A stretch of DNA of 64,000 bases from positions 496,001 to 560,000 of the forward strand of contig NZ_JAACJS010000012.1 of the NCBI RefSeq assembly GCF_009939005.1, in the 5' to 3' direction. This document shows, piece after piece, positions 1-9,465 of this stretch. The DNA comes from Sediminibacterium roseum. GTDB taxonomy: Bacteria > Bacteroidota > Bacteroidia > Chitinophagales > Chitinophagaceae. The notes under the pieces are model-generated. The model ran no database searches. It was not told where the DNA came from and saw only the letters and a list, made by a program, of their open reading frames with translations. The position numbers and the translations under genes were made by a program. Positions within the stretch are counted from its first letter, which is position 1. Each line of letters opens with the position of its first letter.

Positions 1-1182
1 CATGTTGGCTGCGATGCCCGCTGAAAAATATTGCGCAGCGGTTCCCGATGTGATAAAACCCCTGAAACGCGCCTCGGCCATCAGCAAAAGCGTTTGCGAT
101 GCTGTAACAAAAAACACAGGCGAATTTGTTTTTACAACCCTTCTGCGATCAGCCTGGCTGTATTCGTAGAAACTTACCAGGCCGTCTGCCGTTGCCTGCG
201 TTACCGCGGTTCCATTGTCTTTTCCCATGGGCATTCCGATCTGTACAGCAGGCGTGGTATTGCCGGCCGAAGCCACCTGCCCGTTGCCCGATGTTGCGCC
301 CACATAACGTACTGCGATTGAAGACAACCTCGGGTCGTTTGTGCTTTTGAGCTGGTCAACAAATGGTTTTGTAAGGTAAAAATTGGCCGCTTCTCCGCCA
401 TTGAGTGTTGCGCCGATGGGTTGTGTGAAGTTTGCATCGTGACGGATATAGGCATTGTCTGCATTGTCTGTGATCACGCCCCCTGCCATTGCAGCGGTGA
501 TGGTTGTCAGCGATTTTGCAGGATCCGCTTTCGCGATCCGCATGCCTGCCCTCAACAAAAGCGAATTGGCAAATTTCTTCCATTTCGTTACATCGCCTCC
601 GTACAGAACGTCTGCTGTTTCTATCGGTGCGCTTGCGCTCAATGCTGCAGCGGCTTCGGTAAGCTCCTGTATGATGCCGTTGTACACGGTTTGCTGCGCA
701 TCGTATTTTGGAAAAAATACCTGGTCTGTAAAACCGGCGCCGCCTTCGGTGTATGGGATGTCTCCGTATTCGTCGGTAAGTACCATAAATGCATACGCCT
801 GGAATATGCGGGCCATGTGGTACATGTTCGATCTTGTGGTCACACCTTTTGTACGCGCAATCGCATCGTGTGTGTTCCTGATCACGTTCTGGTAGTACAG
901 CGCCCAGATCGGTTGCGTGGTAACGTCCCTGCTGTCCTGGTTAAAATTGGCCCCTGCCAGTACACCACCGTTTGGTGAGATCATGTGTTGCACGATGCCC
1001 ACATCAAATACAAGCGATTTTACAGGATAAGAAGCATTGATCACCGCGTTGTTCAACAACAATGCGGCATCAAGCGAAGTGGGATTGACACGGTTTATAT
1101 TCAGGTCGGCCAGGTTCTTGTCGCACGAGGAAAGACCCGACAACGTGAGAATGAACAACGTATAAAAAAATAGCTTTTTCAT
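1..1182 (-). CDS. SusD/RagB-like outer-membrane lipoprotein (partial, C-terminus off window)
   Basis: The minus-strand frame is open for 394 codons from ATG at 1182 to the window edge, so the C-terminus is missing. The N-terminus is a lipoprotein signal: two Lys, a hydrophobic stretch, then LSSC with the lipidated Cys at residue 20. The rest resembles the SusD/RagB_2 lipoproteins, with helical TPR-like segments and, near the edge, the AEARFRGF and AGIAANM signatures typical of this family's end region. These proteins cap a SusC channel on the cell surface and bind the glycan or peptide substrate. The gene starts 11 nt after the SusC stop, so the two form an operon. The substrate cannot be read from the sequence. 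Family call is firm; the exact Pfam subfamily is inferred. Confidence 0.9.
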   Translation of the reverse strand, partial: MKKLFFYTLFILTLSGLSSCDKNLADLNINRVNPTSLDAALLLNNAVINASYPVKSLVFDVGIVQHMISPNGGVLAGANFNQDSRDVTTQPIWALYYQNVIRNTHDAIARTKGVTTRSNMYHMARIFQAYAFMVLTDEYGDIPYTEGGAGFTDQVFFPKYDAQQTVYNGIIQELTEAAAALSASAPIETADVLYGGDVTKWKKFANSLLLRAGMRIAKADPAKSLTTITAAMAGGVITDNADNAYIRHDANFTQPIGATLNGGEAANFYLTKPFVDQLKSTNDPRLSSIAVRYVGATSGNGQVASAGNTTPAVQIGMPMGKDNGTAVTQATADGLVSFYEYSQADRRRVVKTNSPVFFVTASQTLLLMAEARFRGFITSGTAAQYFSAGIAANM

Positions 1183-1193
1183 GATCGTAGAAG

Positions 1194-4100
1194 TTAAAAT
1201 TTAATGTTTAGGTTCAAACCAAATCCTCTTGTTGTAGGGATACCTGGCGATTCGAGGCCGGCCTGCGTATCTGATCCAAATCCAAATGTTTCGGGATCGA
1301 TGTTGTCAACCCATTTTTTGATGATCCACAAATTGGTGCCCACCAGGTCGAGTTTCAAACCTTTGATCGGCCATTTGGCAGGGATGAACCTTGTAAAGTC
1401 ATAACCCAATGCTACCTGGCGCAGTTTCCAATACCCGCCATCATAGATAACCGGCTCGATGATCTGTTGTGTACGCAGGTGCTCCCAATAGGTTTGTACT
1501 GCGGTAACCGCCGTATTAGGTCCGCCGCTCTGGTTAACGCCCTGGCCGGTTACACCGCCTGTCCTGCCCTCGAGGGTCATCTGGTGAAGTCCTTCGCGGA
1601 TCGCGTTGAAATTGGTTCCCGATAACATTTTGTTACCCAATTTGTAATCGATGAACACAGAAAGCGAAACGCCTTTGTAATTGAAGCTGTTTAAAAATCC
1701 TCCTGTCCATTTAGGCAATGCGCTGCCAAACAGCAGGAAGTCTGCGGTACGAAGCGGCACTCCATTGGATTGGAAAATACGTTGGTTGCCCTTGGTTGCA
1801 TCCCTCGCATAACCAAAGCCTGCGATCTGCCCGATCTCTTCCCCTACCACGTAACGCAGCTCACCGTTGAATACGTGTGTTCCAACCGTGATCCTTTCAC
1901 CGGGTGTATTTGTAATGATGCTGATGACCTTTGTTTTGTTGTACGCCGTATTTGCAGTGAACTCCCATGTGAAGTTTGCAGTTTTGATTGGCGACAGGTT
2001 CAGCATGGCTTCAAAACCTTCGTTGCTGCTTTGGCCGCTGTTGATCCTTGTATTCACAAATCCCGATGCGTCTGAAATCTGAACGGGAACGATCTGGTCG
2101 CGTGTGATTTTTCTATACACCGAGAAATCGAAGTTCACGCGGTTGTTGAACATCTTCAGTTCCAACCCGAGTTCTGTTTCAGATACACGGCTTGGTTTCA
2201 GGTTTGCATTGGGCAATGTGTTGCCGTTGCTGGTACCTACCGAAACAGAGCTGCCCGATGGGTTGTTGATGGTATTGGCATTTACGATGTAAAACAATTG
2301 ATCGGATGAAGGCGCCACATCTCCATCGCTTCCCACTTCTGCATAACCTATCCGCAGTTTTCCGAAATTGAGCCATTTGGTTCTCAGGTTTTCAGAGAAC
2401 ACATAGGCACCGGAAACCGATGGATACAATATGCTCCTGTTGGCTGGCGATAATGTAGAGAACCAATCGTTCCTTACGGTACCGGTCAGGTACAACGTGC
2501 GGTTCCACGAGATATCGGCAGAACCGTAGAGTGAATTAACGCCCAACTCTGTAAGCGTATATACCGGGTCTTTGGCACGACCGTTCTGTACGGTGTACAA
2601 TCCTCTCACCACAAAATCAGTAACCTGTACGTTGTTGATGTCCCTTCTTCTCCTCATCTGGTTTCCGCCAGCGGTAAGCGTGAAGTCGAAATTTTTGTAT
2701 TTCTGGTTGGCCGTAAGCAGGAAGTCCATATTGGTTTCGCGGAAGCGGTAAGATTCCTGGGTATAGATCCCGTTTACAAAGCCCGGGTTGGCCGCGGCGC
2801 GCGATGCCTGGCCGGTAGGGAAATTATTTACGTCTTCATCGCGGCTCCAGTAATCCTGTCCGAACCTTCCCATCAAAGAGAGCCATGGAAGGAAATTATA
2901 TTTTGCCGAAACGTTTCCGAATATCCTGTCCCTTCTCACATTGTGAAACTGTTCTGCCAGCACCCAATATGGATTGGTACGGTTCGTAAACCGTGAATAG
3001 ACATATTCATTGCCGGTAGCAGGGTTGTAGATATTTGCTTTCAACACACTCATCGGCATGGTATTGGCCATGGCCATGATGGAGGTTGGGATCGAGTTGT
3101 CCTGGTTGGCAATATTAGGCGGGTTCCTGTTGATCTCATTGGTATAATTGATGTTTCCCGCGATGCTCAGTTTATCAGACAACTCGTTGGTGAACCCGAG
3201 GTTCAATCCTTTCCTGCTGAATGAATTGTTTGGAACGATACCCTTGTTCTCCGAATTGCTCAACGAGAGATGCAGCCCGCCTTTTGCACCACTGGTTCCG
3301 ATGGTAACCGTGTTTGAAAGGTTTTGTGCATGCCTGTAAAATTCTTTGATGATGCTTCCCTGCGCCACATAAGGAATGTTGGGTGTATTGAACAGGGTTT
3401 GCGTCATTCCGGGCTGTATCAATTCTCCGAACGACCATTGCCCCGAAGTAGGGTTTGGCGTAGTTGGACGAACACCGCCTTCTCCCTGGCCATACAGCTT
3501 CTGGTAATTGGTATAATCGAGCGGCGCCTCGTCGGTATAATTTACATTGTATGAAATACCAAGTCCCTTGCCCTTGCCTTTTGATTTTGTGGTGATCATG
3601 ATCACACCATCTTTCGCACGCGAGCCATACAGTGCGGATGCGGCTGCACCTTTTAATATGGTCATGCTTTCTACGTCATCAGGATTGATGCTGGAAAATC
3701 CGTCGCCACCATCTGCAAATACGCCGGCGCCTTTTACGCTTACTGTATTGGCATCGTTGAAATTGGTATTGTCAACCGGAACGCCATTGATCACGATCAA
3801 CGGCGTATTGGTACCATTGATGGAAGACTGGCCACGGATCCGGATCTTGGATGAACCACCCGGGCCGGTACCCAAAGAAGAAATGTTTACACCTGCCACT
3901 TTACCCTGTAATGCATTCATCGGGTTGGCAGTGCGGTTAACAGACAACTCATCGGGATTTACGGATGTGGCGGCATAGCCGAGTTTCCTTGATTCCTTTT
4001 TTATTCCCAATGCAACAACAACCACCGCGTTCAGGTTTTCTGTCATGGGCGCGAGGGTGATGTCTATTTTTGTTCTCCCGTTCACATCCACTTCCTGGTT

Positions 4101-4361
4101 CAGGAAGCCGACAGACGAAACAACCAGGCGGGCTTTTGCAGAAGCGGGGATGCTGAAAGATCCGGAGGCATCGCTGGTGGTGCCGGCGGATGTTCCCTTG
4201 ATCGTAACAGAAGCGCCCTCAACCGGTTTACCGGCCTGGTCGGTTATTTTCCCCGACACGGTCTGTGCCTGGGCTAAAACAGAAAAACAAAAGAAAACGG
4301 GTAGAAAAAAGAGCAGTTTGCTCCAATGCTGCCTGTGCGGCAGAAATGATGGTACGTTCAT
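1194..4361 (-). CDS. SusC/RagA-type TonB-dependent outer-membrane receptor
   Basis: This is a 1055-residue TonB-linked beta-barrel importer, of normal length for SusC. The chosen ATG at 4361 gives a clean signal peptide (LLFFLPVFFCFSVLAQAQ); the longer upstream frame has no such logic. After the signal comes a carboxypeptidase-regulatory-like domain (about residues 33-115, GKITDQAGKPVEGASV), then the plug with MNALQGKVAGVNI and a RIRGQSSI motif, ITTKSKG, and a long barrel that ends in the aromatic residue F (GLNLNIKF). It pairs with the SusD gene 11 nt downstream. An AraC regulator and a sugar kinase lie divergently upstream, which suggests carbohydrate uptake, but the substrate is unknown. 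Confidence 0.95.
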   Translation of the reverse strand: MNVPSFLPHRQHWSKLLFFLPVFFCFSVLAQAQTVSGKITDQAGKPVEGASVTIKGTSAGTTSDASGSFSIPASAKARLVVSSVGFLNQEVDVNGRTKIDITLAPMTENLNAVVVVALGIKKESRKLGYAATSVNPDELSVNRTANPMNALQGKVAGVNISSLGTGPGGSSKIRIRGQSSINGTNTPLIVINGVPVDNTNFNDANTVSVKGAGVFADGGDGFSSINPDDVESMTILKGAAASALYGSRAKDGVIMITTKSKGKGKGLGISYNVNYTDEAPLDYTNYQKLYGQGEGGVRPTTPNPTSGQWSFGELIQPGMTQTLFNTPNIPYVAQGSIIKEFYRHAQNLSNTVTIGTSGAKGGLHLSLSNSENKGIVPNNSFSRKGLNLGFTNELSDKLSIAGNINYTNEINRNPPNIANQDNSIPTSIMAMANTMPMSVLKANIYNPATGNEYVYSRFTNRTNPYWVLAEQFHNVRRDRIFGNVSAKYNFLPWLSLMGRFGQDYWSRDEDVNNFPTGQASRAAANPGFVNGIYTQESYRFRETNMDFLLTANQKYKNFDFTLTAGGNQMRRRRDINNVQVTDFVVRGLYTVQNGRAKDPVYTLTELGVNSLYGSADISWNRTLYLTGTVRNDWFSTLSPANRSILYPSVSGAYVFSENLRTKWLNFGKLRIGYAEVGSDGDVAPSSDQLFYIVNANTINNPSGSSVSVGTSNGNTLPNANLKPSRVSETELGLELKMFNNRVNFDFSVYRKITRDQIVPVQISDASGFVNTRINSGQSSNEGFEAMLNLSPIKTANFTWEFTANTAYNKTKVISIITNTPGERITVGTHVFNGELRYVVGEEIGQIAGFGYARDATKGNQRIFQSNGVPLRTADFLLFGSALPKWTGGFLNSFNYKGVSLSVFIDYKLGNKMLSGTNFNAIREGLHQMTLEGRTGGVTGQGVNQSGGPNTAVTAVQTYWEHLRTQQIIEPVIYDGGYWKLRQVALGYDFTRFIPAKWPIKGLKLDLVGTNLWIIKKWVDNIDPETFGFGSDTQAGLESPGIPTTRGFGLNLNIKF

Positions 4362-4568
4362 AATGGCAAGTTGTTTTGATGAATGATCATTTCCGGGAAA
4401 GCAATCATCCCGGCATTTACAAAATAAAGTGTTCGCTTCAGCAAAAACTTCCAATAAAAAACGGCGATGAATATTGTACGAATGACAATTCATTTTTTTA
4501 AGTAACTATACAAAAGCAAAGGCCGCGTGTTGCTAAACCAGCGGAACGGCCTTATCTTACAAACAATA

Positions 4569-5462
4569 ATGAACAGTATGAACCAGTTTGTCTTGCAAAA
4601 AGGCCGTTCAGCCGAGCTCAAGCTGTTTCCGTTTATTGTTGAATTTGCCAGCAGGCGCAACGCAACCATCCACGGCAACCCTGCCACCGACGATACCGGC
4701 AGGTGCGTTCGTATCTTTTATATACTGGAAGGAAAATTCGAATGGATCGTCAATGCAGAACACCATATGCTGTACCCGGGCGACCTGGTGATCATTCATC
4801 CCGGCCAGGTTGTTGAAGGATCACAAGACAGCCTGAACACGGGAAAACTTTTTTGGCTTCACATAGAAACAAACAAAAGAACAGACGAGTTCATCTTCCA
4901 GAAATGGAGCCATTTATCGAGCGGCGAGGCCAATGCCGTTGGTAAAGTATTTAAATACAACAGGACACCGGTCATATCAAGGTGCAAGGAGGCCGGCCTT
5001 ATCTTCGCGGAGCTGCAGGCGGAATTGTTTAACCAGCAGATCGGATTTTATACAAGGGTGATCCATTTGCTGGATGAACTGTTTATCATGATCGCGCGGA
5101 GACTGGCCATACGCGACAATACAAACCGGGACTTTCCACAGGCCTTTATGAATTTTGAGCAGACACTCCGGAAAAACCTTACGCACCAGTGGACGGTGGA
5201 AGAGATGGCCGCACTGGTGGGCCTCGGCACTACCACTTTTACAGAAAAAGTGAAAAGCTATTCCGGCTTTTCGCCGCTCAATTACCTGATCACCATCCGC
5301 ATTTCGGAAGCCATCAAACTTTTGAAGAGAAACAGTTTGAGTGTAACGGAAATTGCATTGGAGACAGGGTTTTATTCTTCCCAACATTTTTCAACCACGT
5401 TTAAAAAATTAACCGGGCTCACCCCGCGCGATTTCAGGAATAAAAACAAAACAAATGACTAA
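4569..5462 (+). CDS. AraC family transcriptional regulator
   Basis: A 297-residue regulator with an N-terminal cupin-like sensing domain (YILEGKFEW, YPGDLVIIHPGQ) and a C-terminal double helix-turn-helix AraC domain (WTVEEMAALVGLGTTTF, then VTEIALETGFYSSQHFSTTFKK and the end motif GLTPRDFR). I chose ATG at 4569; an in-frame codon at 4527 and a second ATG at 4578 are alternatives. It is divergent from the SusC/SusD operon (about 200 nt between starts) and overlaps the kinase gene downstream by 8 nt, so it probably controls both in response to a sugar or sugar acid. That role is inferred from context. Confidence 0.92.
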   Translation: MNSMNQFVLQKGRSAELKLFPFIVEFASRRNATIHGNPATDDTGRCVRIFYILEGKFEWIVNAEHHMLYPGDLVIIHPGQVVEGSQDSLNTGKLFWLHIETNKRTDEFIFQKWSHLSSGEANAVGKVFKYNRTPVISRCKEAGLIFAELQAELFNQQIGFYTRVIHLLDELFIMIARRLAIRDNTNRDFPQAFMNFEQTLRKNLTHQWTVEEMAALVGLGTTTFTEKVKSYSGFSPLNYLITIRISEAIKLLKRNSLSVTEIALETGFYSSQHFSTTFKKLTGLTPRDFRNKNKTND

Positions 5463-6999
5463 GATCTCCTCTCATAAAAAAGAATGCGTGATCACCATTG
5501 AAATGGGAACCAACGCAGTAAGGATCTTTGCCTTCGACCTTGCAGGCAATGTGATCGGCGACAGGAAGGGCACCTACCCCACCTTTCACCCGCAGCCCGA
5601 GTACAGCGAGCAGGATCCTGAACAGGTATTCATTACGATGCTGTACGTGTTAAAGAATTTCCTGAGCGAAGAGATCCATCCGCAGAAATACACCGTGTCT
5701 ACCATCTGTTTCAGTGCGGCCATGCACAGTGTACTGGCGATCGATAAAAACGATGTTCCGCTGGGCAACGCGATCATCTGGGCAGACAACCGCGGAAAAG
5801 AAGAAGCGGATGCGTTGAAGAAAACCGCTTTGGGACGAAGCATTTACAAAAATACCGGCACTCCGATACATCCTATGTCGCCCCTGATCAAAATTGCGTG
5901 GATGAAAAAAAAGGACAGGCAACGTTTCAACAAAACGGCAAAGTTCTTATCGATCAAGAGTTACATTGTTCAGCAGTTGACAGGCGAGTGCCTGATCGAT
6001 TTCAGCCTTGCTTCGGCTACAGGGCTGTTCAATAACCAGACGGTAGACTGGGATGCGCAGGCACTTGATTTTGCTGGTATCGATGCAGACAGGTTGCCCG
6101 AACTGGTATCTGTTTTTTATGCGCCAAAGAAATTAAAACGGGAGTTCCAGACATCGCTGGGGTTGCCGGCCAACACAAAGATCCTGATCGGATCGAGCGA
6201 TGGATGTTTTGCAACATTGGGCGCGGGGGTATGGACGGGCGACAAAGCAACGATCACCGTAGAAGACAGTGGTGCGATGCGGGTAGTTGGAAAAAAGATC
6301 ATTCACGATGAACAGCAGCGCTTTTTCAATTATGTGCTCACAGAAGATTATTTCATATCAGGCGGGCCAACCAACAACGGCGGGGTTATATTCGAATGGT
6401 TTGCAAAACAGTTTGGCGATTTTAAATATGCTTACGACATTGAGAACTGCATGGAAGACCTGATCGCAGATGCAGAGAAGATCGCGACAGGATCGGATGG
6501 ATTGCTTTTTCTTCCGTATCTCCTCGGCGAGCGTGCGCCGATATGGAACGCGAATGCAAGGGGCGTATATTTTGGATTGAACATCAACCACGGAAAAAAT
6601 CATTTCATAAGATCTACCATTGAGGGCATTCTTTATGAAATATTCAGCATCGGTAAAACACTGGAGGAGCACCGGAACATAACGAGCCTTTCTGTAAACG
6701 GAAGTTTTGCGACCATTCCTTTCTGCTCGCAGATGATCGCAGACATCTTCAACAAACCCGTGAGCATCTGCAAAAACCTCAACAGCGTGAGCCTTGGCGC
6801 GTTCCTGCTGAGTGCAACAGATATGGGCCTGTTCAAAAGCCTTGATGCGGCGGCACGAAGCGTGGTCTTTGAAAAAACATACAAACCATCAAAACAGAAC
6901 CACGAGGTATACAAAAAGTATGTGGATATATTTCAAAGGCTCAGTACAAAATTTGCGGACGAATTTGAATCCATTACAACGTTGCAGCAACAACTTTAA
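5455..6999 (+). CDS. gntK: FGGY-family carbohydrate kinase, probably gluconokinase
   Basis: A 514-residue FGGY kinase. It starts ITIEMGTNAVRIFAFD (phosphate-1 loop), then has IIWADNR, TGTPIHPMSPLIKIAWM and GSSDGCFATLGAG, and the C-terminal ATPase half with NNGGVIFEWF and FLPYLLGERAPIWN. The TGTPIHPMSP segment and the length fit Bacillus-type gluconokinase better than xylulokinase or glycerol kinase, so the predicted reaction is gluconate plus ATP to 6-phosphogluconate. Its ATG overlaps the stop of the AraC gene (ATGACTAA), a layout that favours translational coupling. No 6-phosphogluconate dehydrogenase or gluconate permease is nearby, so substrate specificity remains open. FGGY membership is certain. 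Confidence 0.8.
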   Translation: MTKISSHKKECVITIEMGTNAVRIFAFDLAGNVIGDRKGTYPTFHPQPEYSEQDPEQVFITMLYVLKNFLSEEIHPQKYTVSTICFSAAMHSVLAIDKNDVPLGNAIIWADNRGKEEADALKKTALGRSIYKNTGTPIHPMSPLIKIAWMKKKDRQRFNKTAKFLSIKSYIVQQLTGECLIDFSLASATGLFNNQTVDWDAQALDFAGIDADRLPELVSVFYAPKKLKREFQTSLGLPANTKILIGSSDGCFATLGAGVWTGDKATITVEDSGAMRVVGKKIIHDEQQRFFNYVLTEDYFISGGPTNNGGVIFEWFAKQFGDFKYAYDIENCMEDLIADAEKIATGSDGLLFLPYLLGERAPIWNANARGVYFGLNINHGKNHFIRSTIEGILYEIFSIGKTLEEHRNITSLSVNGSFATIPFCSQMIADIFNKPVSICKNLNSVSLGAFLLSATDMGLFKSLDAAARSVVFEKTYKPSKQNHEVYKKYVDIFQRLSTKFADEFESITTLQQQL

Positions 7000-7078
7000 A
7001 ACAGGACGGGAACACTGGGTGGAACAACCACGGATAAAATGTAAAATTTCTTCCCCGCCCGCAGCGAGGAACTGACAT

Positions 7079-7105
7079 AAAAAGCCCGCTAACTGAGTAG
7101 CGGGC
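7079..7105 (-). terminator. Rho-independent terminator of the hibernation factor gene
   Basis: Perfect 8-bp stem GCCCGCTA/TAGCGGGC with a 6-nt loop (7084-7105). On the minus strand it is followed by five T (7079-7083). It lies 22 nt past the stop of the gene at 7128-7517. Confidence 0.85.
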
Positions 7106-7127
7106 CCTGGAATGGAAGTGCAAAAAA

Positions 7128-7517
7128 TCAGGGATTCTTTACCACATCCTCAAGATCTGTATCAACGTCAACATCGGCTTCTGCCTCCAGCAATGCATCC
7201 TGTATGGCGTTGGCCTCTGCCTGGCGCTCTTTGATCACGCGGGATTTGAGGCGGTTGAGGTTTTCAGACAACACGTCTACACACTCGGTAACCGCGGTTT
7301 CAAAATACGCGCTGTGCCTTTTTACGAAAGGATCGTTTCCGGGCATTTCAAGGCGTATTTCACAATAATCGTTTTGCGGTTCCGAACCCGGGCCTTTGAA
7401 AAGCGTTACGTTGGCACGGATGATGCGGTCGCTTTTAAGGGTATTCACTTTTTCTCTCACAAAACCTTCCAATGATTCCCCGGCTTTGAACCCTAAAGAT
7501 TGAATAATGATTTCCAT
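7128..7517 (-). CDS. hpf: Ribosome hibernation-promoting factor / RaiA family
   Basis: A 129-residue protein of the HPF/RaiA (sigma-54 modulation) family, which bind the 30S decoding region in starved cells and stop translation. The pattern fits: an initial strand MEIIIQSLGFKAGESLEGFV, a helix, then NVTLFKGPGSEPQNDYCEIRLEMPGNDPFVKRHSAYFETAVTECVDVL, the beta-alpha-beta-beta-beta-alpha core. It lacks the long C-terminal dimerisation domain of long HPF, so it is the short form. The C-terminal tail from about residue 103 is acidic (EAEADVDVDTDLED), which is unusual for the positively charged ribosome-facing core but common in tails. Single-gene unit with its own terminator. Confidence 0.88.
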   Translation of the reverse strand: MEIIIQSLGFKAGESLEGFVREKVNTLKSDRIIRANVTLFKGPGSEPQNDYCEIRLEMPGNDPFVKRHSAYFETAVTECVDVLSENLNRLKSRVIKERQAEANAIQDALLEAEADVDVDTDLEDVVKNP

Positions 7518-7643
7518 GGCTTTTCTTTTTTTTAAAACATACTATAATTATGCCAGCGGGGTGCAGGCCTGCAATGTTCAGCAATCGTTAAAAAATGTCC
7601 AACATATGGTGCAACGCCACCTATTTTATCGATCCAATTGACA

Positions 7644-9086
7644 TCAACGGATCCTCGCATCAATTTCTGCCTGGACGCGTTTTGTGAATGCGGGCGACCA
7701 GATCGTCCAGTGATTGGCGCCAGGAATGATCTCTGCAACAAGATCGGCCTTTGCGGTCTTAGCTTTTGCGGCCAATGCGCTCACCGATTTATCGAGGTGA
7801 AAATTATCTTCGGCGCCTGCATATATGTGTACCTTACCCGGGAGATCATTGTTCCAATGCTGCTGTATGTATCGCCCGAGATCATAACGGCTCCACGCTT
7901 TCACCACCTCGCGGTCGATTGCACCTGTTCTGCGGTCGTAGAGCTGTTGCGGCCTTCCGTTTCGATCGGGTTTACCAAACTCCGCTTCGAATGATTGGTA
8001 TTGGCCGCCATCGCCGGTAAAATCGTCGGCGGTCACCATGTTGCTGAGCGTAGTGGCCGCCACTCCTTTTTCGAGAAACATGCCACGCTCCTTGCCCGCT
8101 TCATCTGTATAAACGTTTCTTTCTTTGTACAGATCGATGCCCGTGAAATTGCTGAAATCCACAGGGTCGGGCGATACTGCCCAACATCCATTGAATGCAT
8201 TGGGATAATTCAGCTGCAGCCAGGCTGCGCCATAACCGCCCGAGCTTTGGCCGACAAGAAAATAATTTTCCGCTGTTTGCGCCGCGGGATAGTGTTCCTG
8301 CAAATAAGGTATCACTTCTTTCACGAGTGCCCTTCCCCATGGGCCGTTTACATCAGAATCCACGAAAGCATGCAGCCCCCAACGCGTTTGTGTTTCGGGG
8401 TTGAGGTACACATAGATCTTTTTCTTGCCCTGCCCCATGCCATACCTTTGTCTTGGCTGCGCACCCTGCGCATCGTAATGCGTGCCACCCCAGCCGGGAA
8501 TAATGAAAACAACGGGATATTTTTCTCCCGTAGACACACTATCCGGAAGAACTACCGCCGCTTTTACAAAAACATCTTTGTGATGGAACGCCGACAGCAA
8601 ACCACTTTTCAGGTTGAGCAATTTGAGGGTGGCCGTTTCGCGGAAAGCACGTTCCCTGAACACCGTATTGATGTAAAGATGCTTTTCGGCGCTGTGGTTG
8701 TCGGGGATATAAAAAATGAAATTACCACGTGTATAAGCGTTACCGGGATTCGACGTGTTTGTCCTGTTCTCTCCCTTTATGTGAATGGTGGAAGCGAGTT
8801 TGTAATAACCGGGTTTTAACTGGCTGAGCCGGGCGCCGCTGGCTTCGGCATTGTCGTCAAAAACCTTTACCTCTCCTGGTTTCCAGTCAACCACATTCAT
8901 CGCGAAACTGGCCTGTGGCGAAAGGTCCTGGCCGATCTCTTTGGTGGTATCATTCTGTGTAAGCAGGATGAGGCGGCCCGTAAAAGAGGTATGGATGGAT
9001 GTATCCAGGTGTACATATACTTTAACCTGCGCATGGACCGCTGTTGCAAGCAGCAGCGAAAACACGGTCACCAGTTTTATTCTCAT
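7644..9086 (-). CDS. Secreted alpha/beta-hydrolase, putative esterase
   Basis: A 480-residue protein with a signal peptide (LVTVFSLLLATAVHAQ). An N-terminal beta-rich part (about 20-165) precedes an alpha/beta-hydrolase domain with YPVVFIIPGWGG (190-201), the nucleophile elbow GQSSGG (Ser281), a candidate acid Asp427 in AGAED and His459 in GANHW. This order of triad residues matches the esterase D/feruloyl-esterase-like group that includes enterochelin esterase and polysaccharide esterases. Substrate is not evident. It stands alone between the hibernation factor and a DUF1801 remnant, both on the same strand. Confidence 0.85.
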   Translation of the reverse strand: MRIKLVTVFSLLLATAVHAQVKVYVHLDTSIHTSFTGRLILLTQNDTTKEIGQDLSPQASFAMNVVDWKPGEVKVFDDNAEASGARLSQLKPGYYKLASTIHIKGENRTNTSNPGNAYTRGNFIFYIPDNHSAEKHLYINTVFRERAFRETATLKLLNLKSGLLSAFHHKDVFVKAAVVLPDSVSTGEKYPVVFIIPGWGGTHYDAQGAQPRQRYGMGQGKKKIYVYLNPETQTRWGLHAFVDSDVNGPWGRALVKEVIPYLQEHYPAAQTAENYFLVGQSSGGYGAAWLQLNYPNAFNGCWAVSPDPVDFSNFTGIDLYKERNVYTDEAGKERGMFLEKGVAATTLSNMVTADDFTGDGGQYQSFEAEFGKPDRNGRPQQLYDRRTGAIDREVVKAWSRYDLGRYIQQHWNNDLPGKVHIYAGAEDNFHLDKSVSALAAKAKTAKADLVAEIIPGANHWTIWSPAFTKRVQAEIDARIR

Positions 9087-9148
9087 AGTTATTTATTTTG
9101 ATGAACTAACAACATTTTCATCGCAGTGTTACAGTTTTGTTACGCGTT

Positions 9149-9313
9149 TTAGAAACAATATTTATGATTCGAGCATTCGTTCTTTCCATCCAGAAACCAG
9201 CGCCTGCTTCCCGGCATGAGGCCCAGGATGAGTTGATGCAGTGCCTGCATATCGCCGCGCTTTGAGCCGGGCTGGCTGTTGATGTATTCCTCCACCTGTT
9301 TTTCTGTTTTCAT
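9149..9313 (-). pseudogene. Truncated DUF1801 (YdhG-like) gene remnant
   Basis: A 54-codon frame from ATG at 9313 whose first 45 residues match the N-terminus of DUF1801 proteins as I remember them (MKTEKQVEEYINSQP, then DMQALHQLILGLMPG and WFLDGKN). The normal protein is about 110-140 residues. Here the frame changes to unrelated residues after DGKN and stops at 9149, and no continuation is seen in any frame in the 62 nt before the esterase start. It is therefore best read as a broken gene that lost its 3' two thirds by deletion. A short functional peptide is possible but less likely. Confidence 0.65.
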
Positions 9314-9465
9314 AAAAATGCGGTTTTCAAATTTCGTTCATTTTGTGTTTTCCTGTATGCGGGCGATGATTTAGTTTTTGAAACGGGATGGATTCTGTGT
9401 ATTTTCAGTCATTGATGCACTGGAGCTGCCCCCGCCTATCCAGGTTAATGTTAAATCTGCGTGAT

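Noticed and set aside
4361..4493. Upstream extension of SusC to the codon at 4493
   Set aside because: The extra 44 residues are Cys/His-rich and would hide the signal peptide that starts cleanly at 4361.
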